Below the pieces are notes generated by a model that was not told where the DNA came from, did no database searches, and was given only the letters and a program-made list of their open reading frames with translations. A stretch of DNA of 64,000 nucleotides from Brachyhypopomus gauderio. Lineage: Eukaryota > Chordata > Actinopteri > Gymnotiformes > Hypopomidae. The translations under genes were made by a program, and so were the position numbers. Below, one piece after another: positions 1 through 10,506 of this stretch (position 1 is its first letter; each line of letters begins with the position of its first letter). Location: assembly GCF_052324685.1 (NCBI RefSeq), contig NW_027506919.1:179314-243313 (forward strand), read 5' to 3'.

Positions 1-2
1 GT

Positions 3-76
3 GGCGCCGTGGCTTAGCTGGTCATAGCGCCTGTCTAGTAAACAGGAAGTCCTGGGTTCAAATTCCAGCAGTGCCT
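3..76 (+). tRNA. tRNA-Thr (AGT), first copy in window
   Basis: Complete cloverleaf with anticodon AGT at 37-39. Two departures from the reference copy: C61 is T (TTCAAATTCC), weakening the conserved G53-C61 pair to G-U, and the acceptor 3' strand is CAGTGCC, leaving C6 opposite A67. The C61T form recurs in over 20 units, usually paired with a D- and T-class Arg. Confidence 0.93.
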
Positions 77-156
77 TTCTATTATGTAAGCAGTTGTTAG
101 GTCATGACATTCAGCCTCATGCTGAAGAGCAACTGTCAAAACTTTAACACATACTG

Positions 157-246
157 GGCTCTGTGGAGCAATGGATAGCGCATTGGACTTCTAGACGCAG
201 GTGTGTGGCCATTCAAAGGTTGTGGGTTCGAGTACCACCAGAGTCG
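157..246 (+). tRNA. tRNA-Arg (TCT), D+T variant, first copy
   Basis: Full length with anticodon at 190-192 and intron at 194-210, followed by T6. It carries C11A (TGGAGCAATGG), which breaks a D-stem pair and departs from the A-box consensus, and C61A (GAGTACCAC), which breaks the G53-C61 pair and the end of the B box. About 23 units share both changes. Probably a weak or inactive gene, though it keeps the terminator and intron. Confidence 0.85.
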
Positions 247-319
247 TTTTTTCTTTGAAAACAACAAAATTCATCGCTCCTCACTAATGACACCAATGCA
301 CAGTAAAAAGCCATGGCGC

Positions 320-393
320 GGCGCCGTGGCTTAGCTGGTCATAGCGCCTGTCTAGTAAACAGGAAGTCCTGGGTTCAAATCCCAGCGGTGCCT
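320..393 (+). tRNA. tRNA-Thr (AGT), reference copy
   Basis: Reads ACU, and ACC if A34 is converted to inosine. The 74-base sequence folds as a cloverleaf: acceptor GGCGCCG with CGGTGCC (one G-U pair at 4:69), anticodon stem CCTGT/ACAGG around loop CTAGTAA, T stem CTGGG/CCCAG around TTCAAAT, discriminator T. Anticodon is at 354-356. The A box TGGCTTAGCTGG and B box GGTTCAAATCC fit Pol III consensus. No intron and no encoded CCA. Only T3 follows (start of a CCTTTCC-type run), so this gene lacks a strong terminator of its own. Sequence is close to vertebrate Thr-AGT genes (recalled, not searched). Confidence 0.96.
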
Positions 394-473
394 TTCCTTT
401 ATGTAGGCAGTTGTTAGGTCATGACATTCAGCCTCATGCTGAAGAGCAACTGTCAAAACTTTAACACATACTG
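394..473 (+). other. Thr-Arg intergenic linker with nested hairpin
   Basis: The 80-base linker is conserved throughout the array. It holds an outer 6-bp inverted repeat (CAGTTG 408-413 with CAACTG 447-452), an inner one (TTCAGC 427-432 with GCTGAA 438-443, loop CTCAT) and the palindrome GTCATGAC at 418-425. A second common form has TTTAGC with loop CTCCT, which keeps the inner stem through a U-G pair. No T4 run is present in this copy. Function unknown; it could guide processing of a dicistronic precursor or simply be hitchhiking DNA. Confidence 0.7.
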
Positions 474-563
474 GGCTCTGTGGCGCAATGGATAGCGCAT
501 TGGACTTCTAGACGCAGGTGTGTGGCCATTCAAAGGTTGTGGGTTCGAGTCCCACCAGAGTCG
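474..563 (+). tRNA. tRNA-Arg (TCT) with 17-base intron, reference copy
   Basis: Reads AGA (and AGG by wobble). Acceptor GGCTCTG pairs with CAGAGTC (G2-U71 wobble), D stem GCGC/GCGC, anticodon stem TTGGA/TTCAA, T stem GTGGG/CCCAC around TTCGAGT, discriminator G. Anticodon TCT is at 507-509, and the intron at 511-527 (GACGCAGGTGTGTGGCC) lies after position 37, the canonical nuclear site. The mature RNA is 73 bases. A box TGGCGCAATGG and B box GGTTCGAGTCC match consensus. Very close to the vertebrate intron-bearing Arg-TCT gene (recalled). It is followed at once by T6. This is the apparently intact form, shared by roughly one third of full-length Arg copies. Confidence 0.96.
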
Positions 564-569
564 TTTTTT
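564..569 (+). terminator. Pol III oligo-T terminator after tRNA-Arg
   Basis: T6 directly abuts the Arg discriminator base and is followed by CTTTGAAAAC. The same position holds T5 to T7 in nearly all full-length Arg units (T5 then G in the forms with TTTTTGC). It is the only run of four or more T in this unit. Confidence 0.9.
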
Positions 570-636
570 CTTTGAAAACAACAAAATTCATCGCTCCTCA
601 CTAATTACACCAATCCACAGTAAAAAGCCATGGCGT
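570..636 (+). other. Arg-to-Thr spacer
   Basis: With the T run this makes the 73 bases between Arg and the next Thr. It is AT-rich at its left (GAAAACAACAAAATTC), with an A-rich stretch GTAAAAAG about 20 bases before the next Thr and then CCATGG. The A-rich stretch sits where upstream Pol III elements can lie, but no clear TATA box is seen. Main variants: CAATCCAC or CAATGCAC; GTAAAAAG, GTAAACAG or GTCAAAAG; TAATGAC, TATTGAC or TAATTAC. Confidence 0.6.
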
Positions 637-1741
637 GGCGCCGTGGCTTAGCTGGTCATAGCGCCTGTCTAGTAAACAGGAAGTCCTGGGTTCAAATCCC
701 AGCGGTGCCTTTCTATTATGTAAGCAGTTGTTAGGTCATGACATTCAGCCTCATGCTGAAGAGCAACTGTCAAAACTTTAACACATACTGGGCTCTGTGG
801 AGCAATGGATAGCGCATTGGACTTCTAGACGCAGGTGTGTGGCCATTCAAAGGTTGTGGGTTCGAGTACCACCAGAGTCGTTTTTTCTTTGAAAACAACA
901 AAATTCATCGCTCCTCACTAATGACACCAATGCACAGTAAAAAGCCATGGCGCGGCGCCGTGGCTTAGCTGGTCATAGCGCCTGTCTAGTAAACAGGAAG
1001 TCCTGGGTTCAAATCCCAGCGGTGCCTTTCCTTTATGTAAGCAGTTGTTAGGTCATGACATTTAGCCTCCTGCTGAAGAGCAACTGTCAAAACTTTAACA
1101 CATACTGGGCTCTGTGGCGCAATGGATAGCGCATTGGACTTCTAGACGCAGGTGTGTGGCCATTCAAAGGTTGTGGGTTCGAGTACCACCAGAGTCGTTT
1201 TTTCTTTGAAAACAACAAAATTCATCGCTCCTCACTATTGACACCAATGCACAGTAAAAAGCCATGGCGCGGCGCCGTGGCTTAGCTTGTCATAGCGCCT
1301 GTCTAGTAAACAGGAAGTCCTGGGTTCAAATCCCAGCGGTGCCTTTCCTTTATGTAAGCAGTTGTTAGGTCATGACATTCAGCCTCATGCTGAAGAGCAA
1401 CTGTCAAAACTTTAACACAAACTGGGCTTTGTGGCGCAATGGATAGCGCATTGGACTTCTAGACGCAGGTGTGTGGCCATTCAAAGGTTGTGGGTTCGAG
1501 TCCCACCCGAGTCATTTTTTCTTTGAAAACAACAAAATTCATCGCTCCTCACTAATGACACCAATGCACAGTAAAAAGCCATGGCGTGGCGCCGTGGCTT
1601 AGCTGGTCATAGCGCCTGTCTAGTAAACAGGAAGTCCTGGGTTCAAATCCCAGCGGTGCCTTTCCTTTATGTAAGCAGTTGTTAGGTCATGACATTTAGC
1701 CTCCTGCTGAAGAGCAACTGTCAAAACTTTAACACATACTG

Positions 1742-1822
1742 GGCTCTGTGGCGCAATGGATAGCGCATTGGACTTCTAGACGCAGGTGTGTGGCCATTCA
1801 AAGGTTGTGGGTTCGAGTCCCA
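1742..1822 (+). pseudogene. tRNA-Arg, 3'-truncated
   Basis: Keeps bases 1-81 of 90 (through T-stem CCCA) and loses the 3' acceptor strand, oligo-T and most of the spacer. CCATGG at the join suggests deletion between CCA repeats in GTCCCACC and AAGCCATGG. The next Thr starts 7 bases on. Confidence 0.9.
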
Positions 1823-3884
1823 TGGCGCGGCTCCGTGGCTTAGCTGGTCATAGCGCCTGTCTAGTAAACAGGAAGTCCTGGGTTCAAATCCCAGCGGTGC
1901 CTTTCTATTATGTAAGCAGTTGTTAGGTCATGACATTCAGCCTCATGCTGAAGAGCAACTGTCAAAACTTTAACACATACTGGGCTCTGTGGCGCAATGG
2001 ATAGCGCATTGGACTTCTAGACGCAGGTGTGTGGCCATTCAAAGGTTGTGGGTTCGAGTCCCACCAGAGTCGTTTTTGCTTTGAAAACAACAAAATTCAT
2101 CGCTCCTCACTAATGACACCAATCCACAGTAAAAAGCCATGGCGTGGCGCCGTGGCTTAGCTGGTCATAGCGCCTGTCTAGTAAACAGGAAGTCCTGGGT
2201 TCAAATTCCAGCGGTGCCTTTCTATTATGTAAGCAGTTGTTAGGTCATGACATTCAGCCTCATGCTGAAGAGCAACTGTCAAAACTTTAACACATACTGG
2301 GCTCTGTGGAGCAATGGATAGCGCATTGGACTTCTAGACGCAGGTGTGTGGCCATTCAAAGGTTGTGGGTTCGAGTACCACCAGAGTCATTTTTTCTTTG
2401 AAAACAACAAAATTCATCGCTCCTCACTAATGACACCAATGCACAGTAAAAAGCCATGGCGCGGCGCCGTGGCTTAGCTGGTCATAGCGCCTGTCTAGTA
2501 AACAGGAAGTCCTGGGTTCAAATCCCAGCGGTGCCTTTCTATTATGTAAGCAGTTGTTAGGTCATGACATTCAGCCTCATGCTGAAGAGCAACTGTCAAA
2601 ACTTTAACACATACTGGGCTCTGTGGCGCAATGGATAGCGCATTGGACTTCTAGACGCAGGTGTGTGGCCATTCAAATGTTGTGGGTTTGAGTACCACCA
2701 GAGTCGTTTTTTCTTTGAAAACAACAAAATTCATCGCTCCTCACTAATGACACCAATCCACAGTAAAAAGCCATGGCGTGGTGCCGTGGCTTAGCTGGTC
2801 ATAGCGCCTGTCTAGTAAACAGGAAGTCCTGGGTTCAAATCCCAGCGGTGCCTTTCTATTATGTAAGCAGTTGTTAGGTCATGACATTCAGCCTCATGCT
2901 GAAGAGCAACTGTCAAAACTTTAACACATACTGGGCTCTGTGGCGCAATGGATAGCGCATTGGACTTCTAGACGCAGGTGTGTGGCCATTCAAAGGTTGT
3001 GGGTTCGAGTACCACCAGAGTCGTTTTTTCTTTGAAAACAACAAAATTCATCGCTCCTCACTAATGACACCAATGCACAGTAAAAAGCCATGGCGCGGCG
3101 CCGTGGCTTAGCTGGTCATAGCGCCTGTCTAGTAAACAGGAAGTCCTGGGTTCAAATCCCAGCGGTGCCTTTCCTTTATGTAAGCAGTTGTTAGGTCATG
3201 ACATTCAGCCTCATGCTGAAGAGCAACTGTCAAAACTTTAACACATACTGGGCTCTGTGGCGCAATGGATAGCGCATTGGACTTCTAGACGCAGGTGTGT
3301 GGCCATTCAAATGTTGTGGGTTTGAGTACCACCAGAGTCGTTTTTTCTTTGAAAACAACAAAATTCATCGCTCCTCACTAATGACACCAATCCACAGTAA
3401 AAAGCCATGGCGTGGTGCCGTGGCTTAGCTGGTCATAGCGCCTGTCTAGTAAACAGGAAGTCCTGGGTTCAAATCCCAGCGGTGCCTTTCTATTATGTAA
3501 GCAGTTGTTAGGTCATGACATTCAGCCTCATGCTGAAGAGCAACTGTCAAAACTTTAACACATACTGGGCTCTGTGGCGCAATGGATAGCGCATTGGACT
3601 TCTAGACGCAGGTGTGTGGCCATTCAAAGGTTGTGGGTTCGAGTCCCACCAGAGTCATTTTTTCTTTGAAAACAACAAAATTCATCGCTCCTCACTAATG
3701 ACACCAATCCACAGTAAAAAGCCATGGCGAGGCTCCGTGGCTTAGCTGGTCATAGCGCCTGTCTAGTAAACAGGAAGTCCTGGGTTCAAATCCCAGCGGT
3801 GCCTTTCTATTATGTAAGCAGTTGTTAGGTCATGACATTCAGCCTCATGCTGAAGAGCAACTGTCAAAATTTTAACACATACTG

Positions 3885-3963
3885 GGCTCTGTGGCGCAAT
3901 GGATAGCACATTGGACTTCTAGACGCAGGTGTGGCCATTCAAAGGTTGTGGGTTCGAGTCCCA
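3885..3963 (+). pseudogene. tRNA-Arg, 3'-truncated, 15-base intron
   Basis: Same deletion as at 1742; the intron has also lost one GT (GCAGGTGTGGCC) and the D stem reads GCAC. Confidence 0.9.
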
Positions 3964-4440
3964 TGGCGCGGCGCCATGGCTTAGCTGGTCATAGCGCCTG
4001 TCTAGTAAACAGGAAGTCCTGGGTTCAAATCCCAGCGGTGCCTTTCTATTATGTAAGCAGTTGTTAGGTCATGACATTCAGCCTCATGCTGAAGAGCAAC
4101 TGTCAAAACTTTAACACATACTGGGCTCTGTGGCGCAATGGATAGCGCATTGGACTTCTAGACGCAGGTGTGTGGCCATTCAAAGGTTGTGGGTTCGAGT
4201 CCCACCAGAGTCGTTTTTTCTTTGAAAACAACAAAATTCATCGCTCCTCACTAATGACACCAATCCACAGTAAACAGCCATGGCGTGGCGCCGTGGCTTA
4301 GCTGGTCATAGCGCCTGTCTAGTAAACAGGAAGTCCTGGGTTCAAATCCCAGCGGTGCCTTTCTATTATGTAAGCAGTTGTTAGGTCATGACATTCAGCC
4401 TCCTGCTGAAGAGCAACTGTCAAAACTTTAACACATACTG

Positions 4441-4521
4441 GGCTCTGTGGCGCAATGGATAGCGCATTAGACTTCTAGACGCAGGTGTGTGGCCATTCAA
4501 AGGTTGTGGGTTCGAGTCCCA
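4441..4521 (+). pseudogene. tRNA-Arg, 3'-truncated, G29A
   Basis: Same deletion; the anticodon stem has ATTAGAC. Followed by Thr of the GGCGCCA type. Confidence 0.9.
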
Positions 4522-4997
4522 TGGCGCGGCGCCATGGCTTAGCTGGTCATAGCGCCTGTCTAGTAAACAGGAAGTCCTGGGTTCAAAACCCAGCGGTGCC
4601 TTTCTATTATGTAAGCAGTTGTTAGGTCATGACATTCAGCCTCATGCTGAAGAGCAACTGTCAAAACTTTAACACATACTGGGCTCTGTGGCGCAATGGA
4701 TAGCACATTGGACTTCTAGACGCAGGTGTGTGGCCATTCAAAGGTTGTGGGTTCGAGTCCCCCCAGAGTCGTTTTTTCTTTGAAAACAACAAAATTCATC
4801 GCTCCTCACTAATGACACCAATCCACAGTAAAAAGCATGGCGTGGCGCCATGGCTTAGCTGGTCATAGCGCCTGTCTAGTAAACAGGAAGTCCTGGGTTC
4901 AAATCCCAGCGGTGCCTTTCTATTATGTAAGCAGTTGTTAGGTCATGACATTCAGCCTCCTGCTGAAGAGCAACTGTCAAAACTTTAACACATACTG

Positions 4998-5078
4998 GGC
5001 TCTGTGGCGCAATGGATAGCGCATTAGACTTCTAGACGCAGGTGTGTGGCCATTCAAAGGTTGTGGGTTCGAGTCCCA
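4998..5078 (+). pseudogene. tRNA-Arg, 3'-truncated, G29A
   Basis: Twin of the copy at 4441, 557 bp on, again followed by a GGCGCCA Thr. Confidence 0.9.
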
Positions 5079-7457
5079 TGGCGCGGCGCCATGGCTTAGC
5101 TGGTCATAGCGCCTGTCTAGTAAACAGGAAGTCCTGGGTTCAAATCCCAGCGGTGCCTTTCTATTATGTAAGCAGTTGTTAGGTCATGACATTCAGCCTC
5201 ATGCTGAAGAGCAACTGTCAAAACTTTAACACATACTGGGCTCTGTGGCGCAATGGATAGCGCATTGGACTTCTAGACGCAGGTGTGTGGCCATTCAAAG
5301 GTTGTGGGTTCGAGTCCCACCAGAGTCGTTTTTTCTTTGAAAACAACAAAATTCATCGCTCCTCACTAATGACACCAATCCACAGTAAACAGCCATGGCG
5401 TGGCGCCGTGGCTTAGCTGGTCATAGCGCCTGTCTAGTAAACAGGAAGTCCTGGGTTCAAATCCCAGCGGTGCCTTTCTATTATGTAAGCAGTTGTTAGG
5501 TCATGACATTCAGCCTCATGCTGAAGAGCAACTGTCAAAACTTTAACACATACTGGGCTCTGTGGCGCAATGGATAGCGCATTGGACTTCTAGACGCAGG
5601 TGTGTGGCCATTCAAAGGTTGTGGGTTCGAGTCCCCCCAGAGTCGTTTTTTCTTTGAAAACAACAAAATTCATCGCTCCTCACTAATGACACCAATCCAC
5701 AGTAAAAAGCCATGTCGTGGCGCCGTGGCTTAGCTGGTCATAGCGCCTGTCTAGTAAACAGGAAGTCCTGGGTTCAAATCCCAGCGGTGCCTTTCTATTA
5801 TGTAAGCAGTTGTTAGGTCATGACATTCAGCCTCATGCTGAAGAGCAACTGTCAAAACTTTAACACATACTGGGCTCTGTGGTGCAATGGATAGCGCATT
5901 GGACTTCTAGACGCAGGTGTGTGGCCATTCAAAGGTTGTGGGTTCGAGTCCCACCAGAGTCGTTTTTTCTTTGAAAACAACAAAATTCATCGCTCCTCAC
6001 TAATGACACCAATCCACAGTAAAAAGCCATGGCGTGGCGCCGTGGCTTAGCTGGTCATAGCGCCTGTCTAGTAAACAGGAAGTCCTGGGTTCAAATCCCA
6101 GCGGTGCCTTTCTATTATGTAAGCAGTTGTTAGGTCATGACATTCAGCCTCATGCTGAAGAGCAACTGTCAAAACTTTAACACATACTGGGCTCTGTGGC
6201 GCAATGGATAGCGCATTGGACTTCTAGACGCAGGTGTGTGGCCATTCAAAGGTTGTGGGTTTGAGTCCCACCAGAGTCGTTTTTGCTTTGAAAACAACAA
6301 AATTCATCGCTCCTCACTAATGACACCAATCCACAGTAAAAAGCCATGGCGTGGCGCCGTGGCTTAGCTGGTCATAGCGCCTGTCTAGTAAACAGGAAGT
6401 CCTGGGTTCAAATTCCAGCGGTGCCTTTCTATTATGTAAGCAGTTGTTAGGTCATGACATTCAGCCTCATGCTGAAGAGCAACTGTCAAAACTTTAACAC
6501 ATACTGGGCTCTGTGGAGCAATGGATAGCGCATTGGACTTCTAGACGCAGGTGTGTGGCCATTCAAAGGTTGTGGGTTCGAGTACCACCAGAGTCGTTTT
6601 TTCTTTGAAAACAACAAAATTCATCGCTCCTCACTAATGACACCAATGCACAGTAAAAAGCCATGGCGCGGCGCCGTGGCTTAGCTGGTCATAGCGCCTG
6701 TCTAGTAAACAGGAAGTCCTGGGTTCAAATCCCAGCGGTGCCTTTCCTTTATGTAAGCAGTTGTTAGGTCATGACATTCAGCCTCATGCTGAAGAGCAAC
6801 TGTCAAAACTTTAACACAAACTGGGCTTTGTGGCGCAATGGATAGCGCATTGGACTTCTAGACGCAGGTGTGTGGCCATTCAAAGGTTGTGGGTTCGAGT
6901 CCCACCCGAGTCATTTTTTCTTTGAAAACAACAAAATTCATCGCTCCTCACTAATGACACCAATGCACAGTAAAAAGCCATGGCGCGGCGCCGTGGCTTA
7001 GCTGGTCATAGCGCCTGTCTAGTAAACAGGAAGTCCTGGTTTCAAATCCCAGCGGTGCCTTTCTATTATGTAAGCAGTTGTTAGGTCATGACATTCAGCC
7101 TCATGCTGAAGAGCAACTGTCAAAACTTTAACACATACTGGGCTCTGTGGCGCAATGGATAGCGCATTGGACTTCTAGACGCAGGTGTGTGGCCATTCAA
7201 AGGTTGTGGGTTCGAGTACCACCAGAGTCGTTTTTTCTTTGAAAACAACAAAATTCATCGCTCCTCACTAATGACACCAATCCACAGTAAACAGCCATGG
7301 CGTGGCGCCGTGGCTTAGCTGGTCATAGCGCCTGTCTAGTAAACAGGAAGTCCTGGGTTCAAATCCCAGCGGTGCCTTTCTATTATGTAAGCAGTTGTTA
7401 GGTCATGACATTCAGCCTCATGCTGAAGAGCAACTGTCAAAACTTTAACACATACTG

Positions 7458-7568
7458 GGCTCTGTGGAGCAATGGATAGCGCATTGGACTTCTAGACGCA
7501 GGTGTGTGTCCATTCAAAGGTTGTTGGTTCGAGGAAGGAAGTCCTGGGTTCAAATCCCAGCGGTGCCT
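7458..7568 (+). tRNA. Arg(TCT)/Thr fusion tRNA gene, copy 1
   Basis: The first 76 or so bases are tRNA-Arg (acceptor, D arm, anticodon TCT, intron, start of T arm to GGTTCGAG). The rest is the Thr variable loop, T arm and 3' acceptor. The join is AG/AG with GAAG doubled (GAGGAAGGAAGTCC). Acceptor strands GGCTCTG and CGGTGCC can pair except one U-U. The mature RNA would be 94 bases with a 26-base variable region. A box is the C11A form; B box comes from Thr and is intact. The intron has GTCC in place of GGCC, and the Arg part reads TTGTTGGTTC. No terminator before the next Arg. Confidence 0.85.
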
Positions 7569-9233
7569 TTCTATTATGTAAGCAGTTGTTAGGTCATGAC
7601 ATTCAGCCTCATGCTGAAGAGCAACTGTCAAAACCTTAACACATACTGGGCTCTGTGGAGCAATGGATAGCGCATTGGACTTCTAGACGCAGGTGTGTGG
7701 CCATTCAAAGGTTGTGGGTTCGAGTACCACCAGAGTCATTTTTTCTTTGAAAACAACAAAATTCATCGCTCCTCACTAATGACACCAATGCACAGTAAAA
7801 AGCCATGGCGCGGCGCCGTGGCTTAGCTGGTCATAGCGCCTGTCTAGTAAACAGGAAGTCCTGGGTTCAAATCCCAGCGGTGCCTTTCTATTATGTAAGC
7901 AGTTGTTAGGTCATGACATTCAGCCTCATGCTGAAGAGCAACTGTCAAAACTTTAACACATACTGGGCTCTGTGGTGCAATGGATAGCGCATTGGACTTC
8001 TAGACGCAGGTGTGTGGCCATTCAAAGGTTGTGGGTTCGAGTCCCACCAGAGTCGTTTTTTCTTTGAAAACAACAAAATTCATCGCTCCTCACTAATGAC
8101 ACCAATCCACAGTAAAAAGCCATGGCGTGGCGCCGTGGCTTAGCTGGTCATAGCGCCTGTCTAGTAAACAGGAAGTCCTGGGTTCAAATCCCAGCGGTGC
8201 CTTTCTATTATGTAAGCAGTTGTTAGGTCATGACATTCAGCCTCATGCTGAAGAGCAACTGTCAAAACTTTAACACATACTGGGCTCTGTGGCGCAATGG
8301 ATAGCGCATTGGACTTCTAGACGCAGGTGTGTGGCCATTCAAAGGTTGTGGGTTTGAGTCCCACCAGAGTCGTTTTTGCTTTGAAAACAACAAAATTCAT
8401 CGCTCCTCACTAATGACACCAATCCACAGTAAAAAGCCATGGCGTGGCGCCGTGGCTTAGCTGGTCATAGCGCCTGTCTAGTAAACAGGAAGTCCTGGGT
8501 TCAAATTCCAGCGGTGCCTTTCTATTATGTAAGCAGTTGTTAGGTCATGACATTCAGCCTCATGCTGAAGAGCAACTGTCAAAACTTTAACACATACTGG
8601 GCTCTGTGGAGCAATGGATAGCGCATTGGACTTCTAGACGCAGGTGTGTGGCCATTCAAAGGTTGTGGGTTCGAGTACCACCAGAGTCGTTTTTTCTTTG
8701 AAAACAACAAAATTCATCGCTCCTCACTAATGACACCAATGCACAGTAAAAAGCCATGGCGCGGCGCCGTGGCTTAGCTGGTCATAGCGCCTGTCTAGTA
8801 AACAGGAAGTCCTGGGTTCAAATCCCAGCGGTGCCTTTCCTTTATGTAAGCAGTTGTTAGGTCATGACATTCAGCCTCATGCTGAAGAGCAACTGTCAAA
8901 ACTTTAACACAAACTGGGCTTTGTGGCGCAATGGATAGCGCATTGGACTTCTAGACGCAGGTGTGTGGCCATTCAAAGGTTGTGGGTTCGAGTCCCACCC
9001 GAGTCATTTTTTCTTTGAAAACAACAAAATTCATCGCTCCTCACTAATGACACCAATGCACAGTAAAAAGCCATGGCGCGGCGCCGTGGCTTAGCTGGTC
9101 ATAGCACCTGTCTAGTAAACAGGAAGTCCTGGGTTCAAATCCCAGCGGTGCCTTTCCTTTATGTAAGCAGTTGTTAGGTCATGACATTTAGCCTCCTGCT
9201 GAAGAGCAACTGTCAAAACTTTAACACATACTG

Positions 9234-9314
9234 GGCTCTGTGGCGCAATGGATAGCGCATTGGACTTCTAGACGCAGGTGTGTGGCCATTCAAAGGTTGT
9301 GGGTTCGAGTCCCA
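9234..9314 (+). pseudogene. tRNA-Arg, 3'-truncated
   Basis: Same deletion; leads into the Thr with the one-base-short acceptor at 9321. Confidence 0.9.
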
Positions 9315-10425
9315 TGGCGCGGCGCTGGGCTTAGCTGGTCATAGCGCCTGTCTAGTAAACAGGAAGTCCTGGGTTCAAATCCCAGCGGTGCCTTTCTATT
9401 ATGTAAGCAGTTGTTAGGTCATGACATTCAGCCTCATGCTGAAGAGCAACTGTCAAAACTTTAACACATACTGGGCTCTGTGGCGCAATGGATAGCGCAT
9501 TGGACTTCTAGACGCAGGTGTGTGGCCATTCAAAGGTTGTGGGTTCGAGTACCACCAGAGTCGTTTTTTCTTTGAAAACAACAAAATTCATCGCTCCTCA
9601 CTAATGACACCAATGCACAGTAAAAAGCCATGGCGCGGCGCCGTGGCTTAGCTGGTCATAGCGCCTGTCTAGTAAACAGGAAGTCCTGGGTTCAAATCCC
9701 AGCGGTGCCTTTCCTTTATGTAAGCAGTTGTTAGGTCATGACATTTAGCCTCCTGCTGAAGAGCAACTGTCAAAACTTTAACACATACTGGGCTCTGTGG
9801 CGCAATGGATAGCGCATTGGACTTCTAGACGCAGGTGTGTGGCCATTCAAAGGTTGTGGGTTCGAGTACCACCAGAGTTGTTTTTTCTTTGAAAACAACA
9901 AAATTCATCGCTCCTCACTATTGACACCAATGCACAGTAAAAAGCCATGGCGCGGCGCCGTGGCTTAGCTGGTCATAGCGCCTGTCTAGTAAACAGGAAG
10001 TCCTGGGTTCAAATCCCAGCGGTGCCTTTCCTTTATGTAAGCAGTTGTTAGGTCATGACATTCAGCCTCATGCTGAAGAGCAACTGTCAAAACTTTAACA
10101 CAAACTGGGCTTTGTGGCGCAATGGATAGCGCATTGGACTTCTAGACGCAGGTGTGTGGCCATTCAAAGGTTGTGGGTTCGAGTCCCACCCGAGTCATTT
10201 TTTTCTTTGAAAACAACAAAATTCATCGCTCCTCACTAATGACACCAATGCACAGTAAAAAGCCATGGCGTGGCGCCGTGGCTTAGCTGGTCATAGCGCC
10301 TGTCTAGTAAACAGGAAGTCCTGGGTTCAAATCCCAGCGGTGCCTTTCCTTTATGTAAGCAGTTGTTAGGTCATGACATTTAGCCTCCTGCTGAAGAGCA
10401 ACTGTCAAAACTTTAACACATACTG

Positions 10426-10506
10426 GGCTCTGTGGCGCAATGGATAGCGCATTGGACTTCTAGACGCAGGTGTGTGGCCATTCAAAGGTTGTGGGTTCGA
10501 GTCCCA
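10426..10506 (+). pseudogene. tRNA-Arg, 3'-truncated
   Basis: Same deletion; the join reads CCATGGTGCGG rather than CCATGGCGCGG. Confidence 0.9.

Larger units (their letters stand above)
320..3413 (+). repeat. Segmental repeat A, left copy
   Basis: Ten units ordered ok, DT, T, Q, X, ok, DT, T+U, T, T+U. The same order and spacing recur at 36908-40001, an offset of 36,588 bp, including the unusual AGCTTGTCAT D loop in the fourth Thr and the GGCTCCG Thr after the X unit. Confidence 0.85.
3..3730 (+). tRNA. Block 1: 12 Thr/Arg units
   Basis: Thr starts with Arg code (Arg starts 154 bp later): 3 DT, 320 ok, 637 DT, 954 T, 1271 Q, 1588 X, 1829 ok, 2146 DT, 2463 T+U, 2780 T, 3097 T+U, 3414 ok. 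Thr 1829 has acceptor GGCTCCG (U4-U69 mismatch). Thr 2780 and 3414 have GGTGCCG, which keeps pairing through U3-G70. Thr 1271 has a D-loop change, AGCTTGTCAT. Bases 320-3413 reappear at 36908-40001. Confidence 0.93.
3731..7568 (+). tRNA. Block 2: 13 Thr/Arg units ending in a fusion
   Basis: Thr starts with Arg code: 3731 X (15-base intron), 3970 ok, 4287 X, 4528 M, 4844 X, 5085 ok, 5402 M, 5719 ok, 6036 U, 6353 DT, 6670 Q, 6987 T, 7304 F. Thr 3731 is GGCTCCG; Thr 3970, 4528, 4844 and 5085 are GGCGCCA (A7-C66 mismatch). Arg at 4441 and 4998 also have G29A (ATTAGAC). Three X units lie within 1.4 kb, the densest cluster of truncated Arg genes here. Confidence 0.92.

Noticed and set aside
394-473. 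Linker hairpin as a Pol III or bacterial-type terminator
   Set aside because: No T run follows the hairpin in the standard linker (only T3 in CTTTAAC), and Pol III relies on oligo-T.
7437-7631. A 64-codon - strand open frame repeated at nine places (7437, 10963, 15440, 19601, 21936, 41875, 46428, 53132, 61592)
   Set aside because: Each lies antisense to an Arg/Thr fusion gene. The frame stays open only because the fusion shifts phase across tRNA sequence; near-identity reflects repeat copying, not protein selection.
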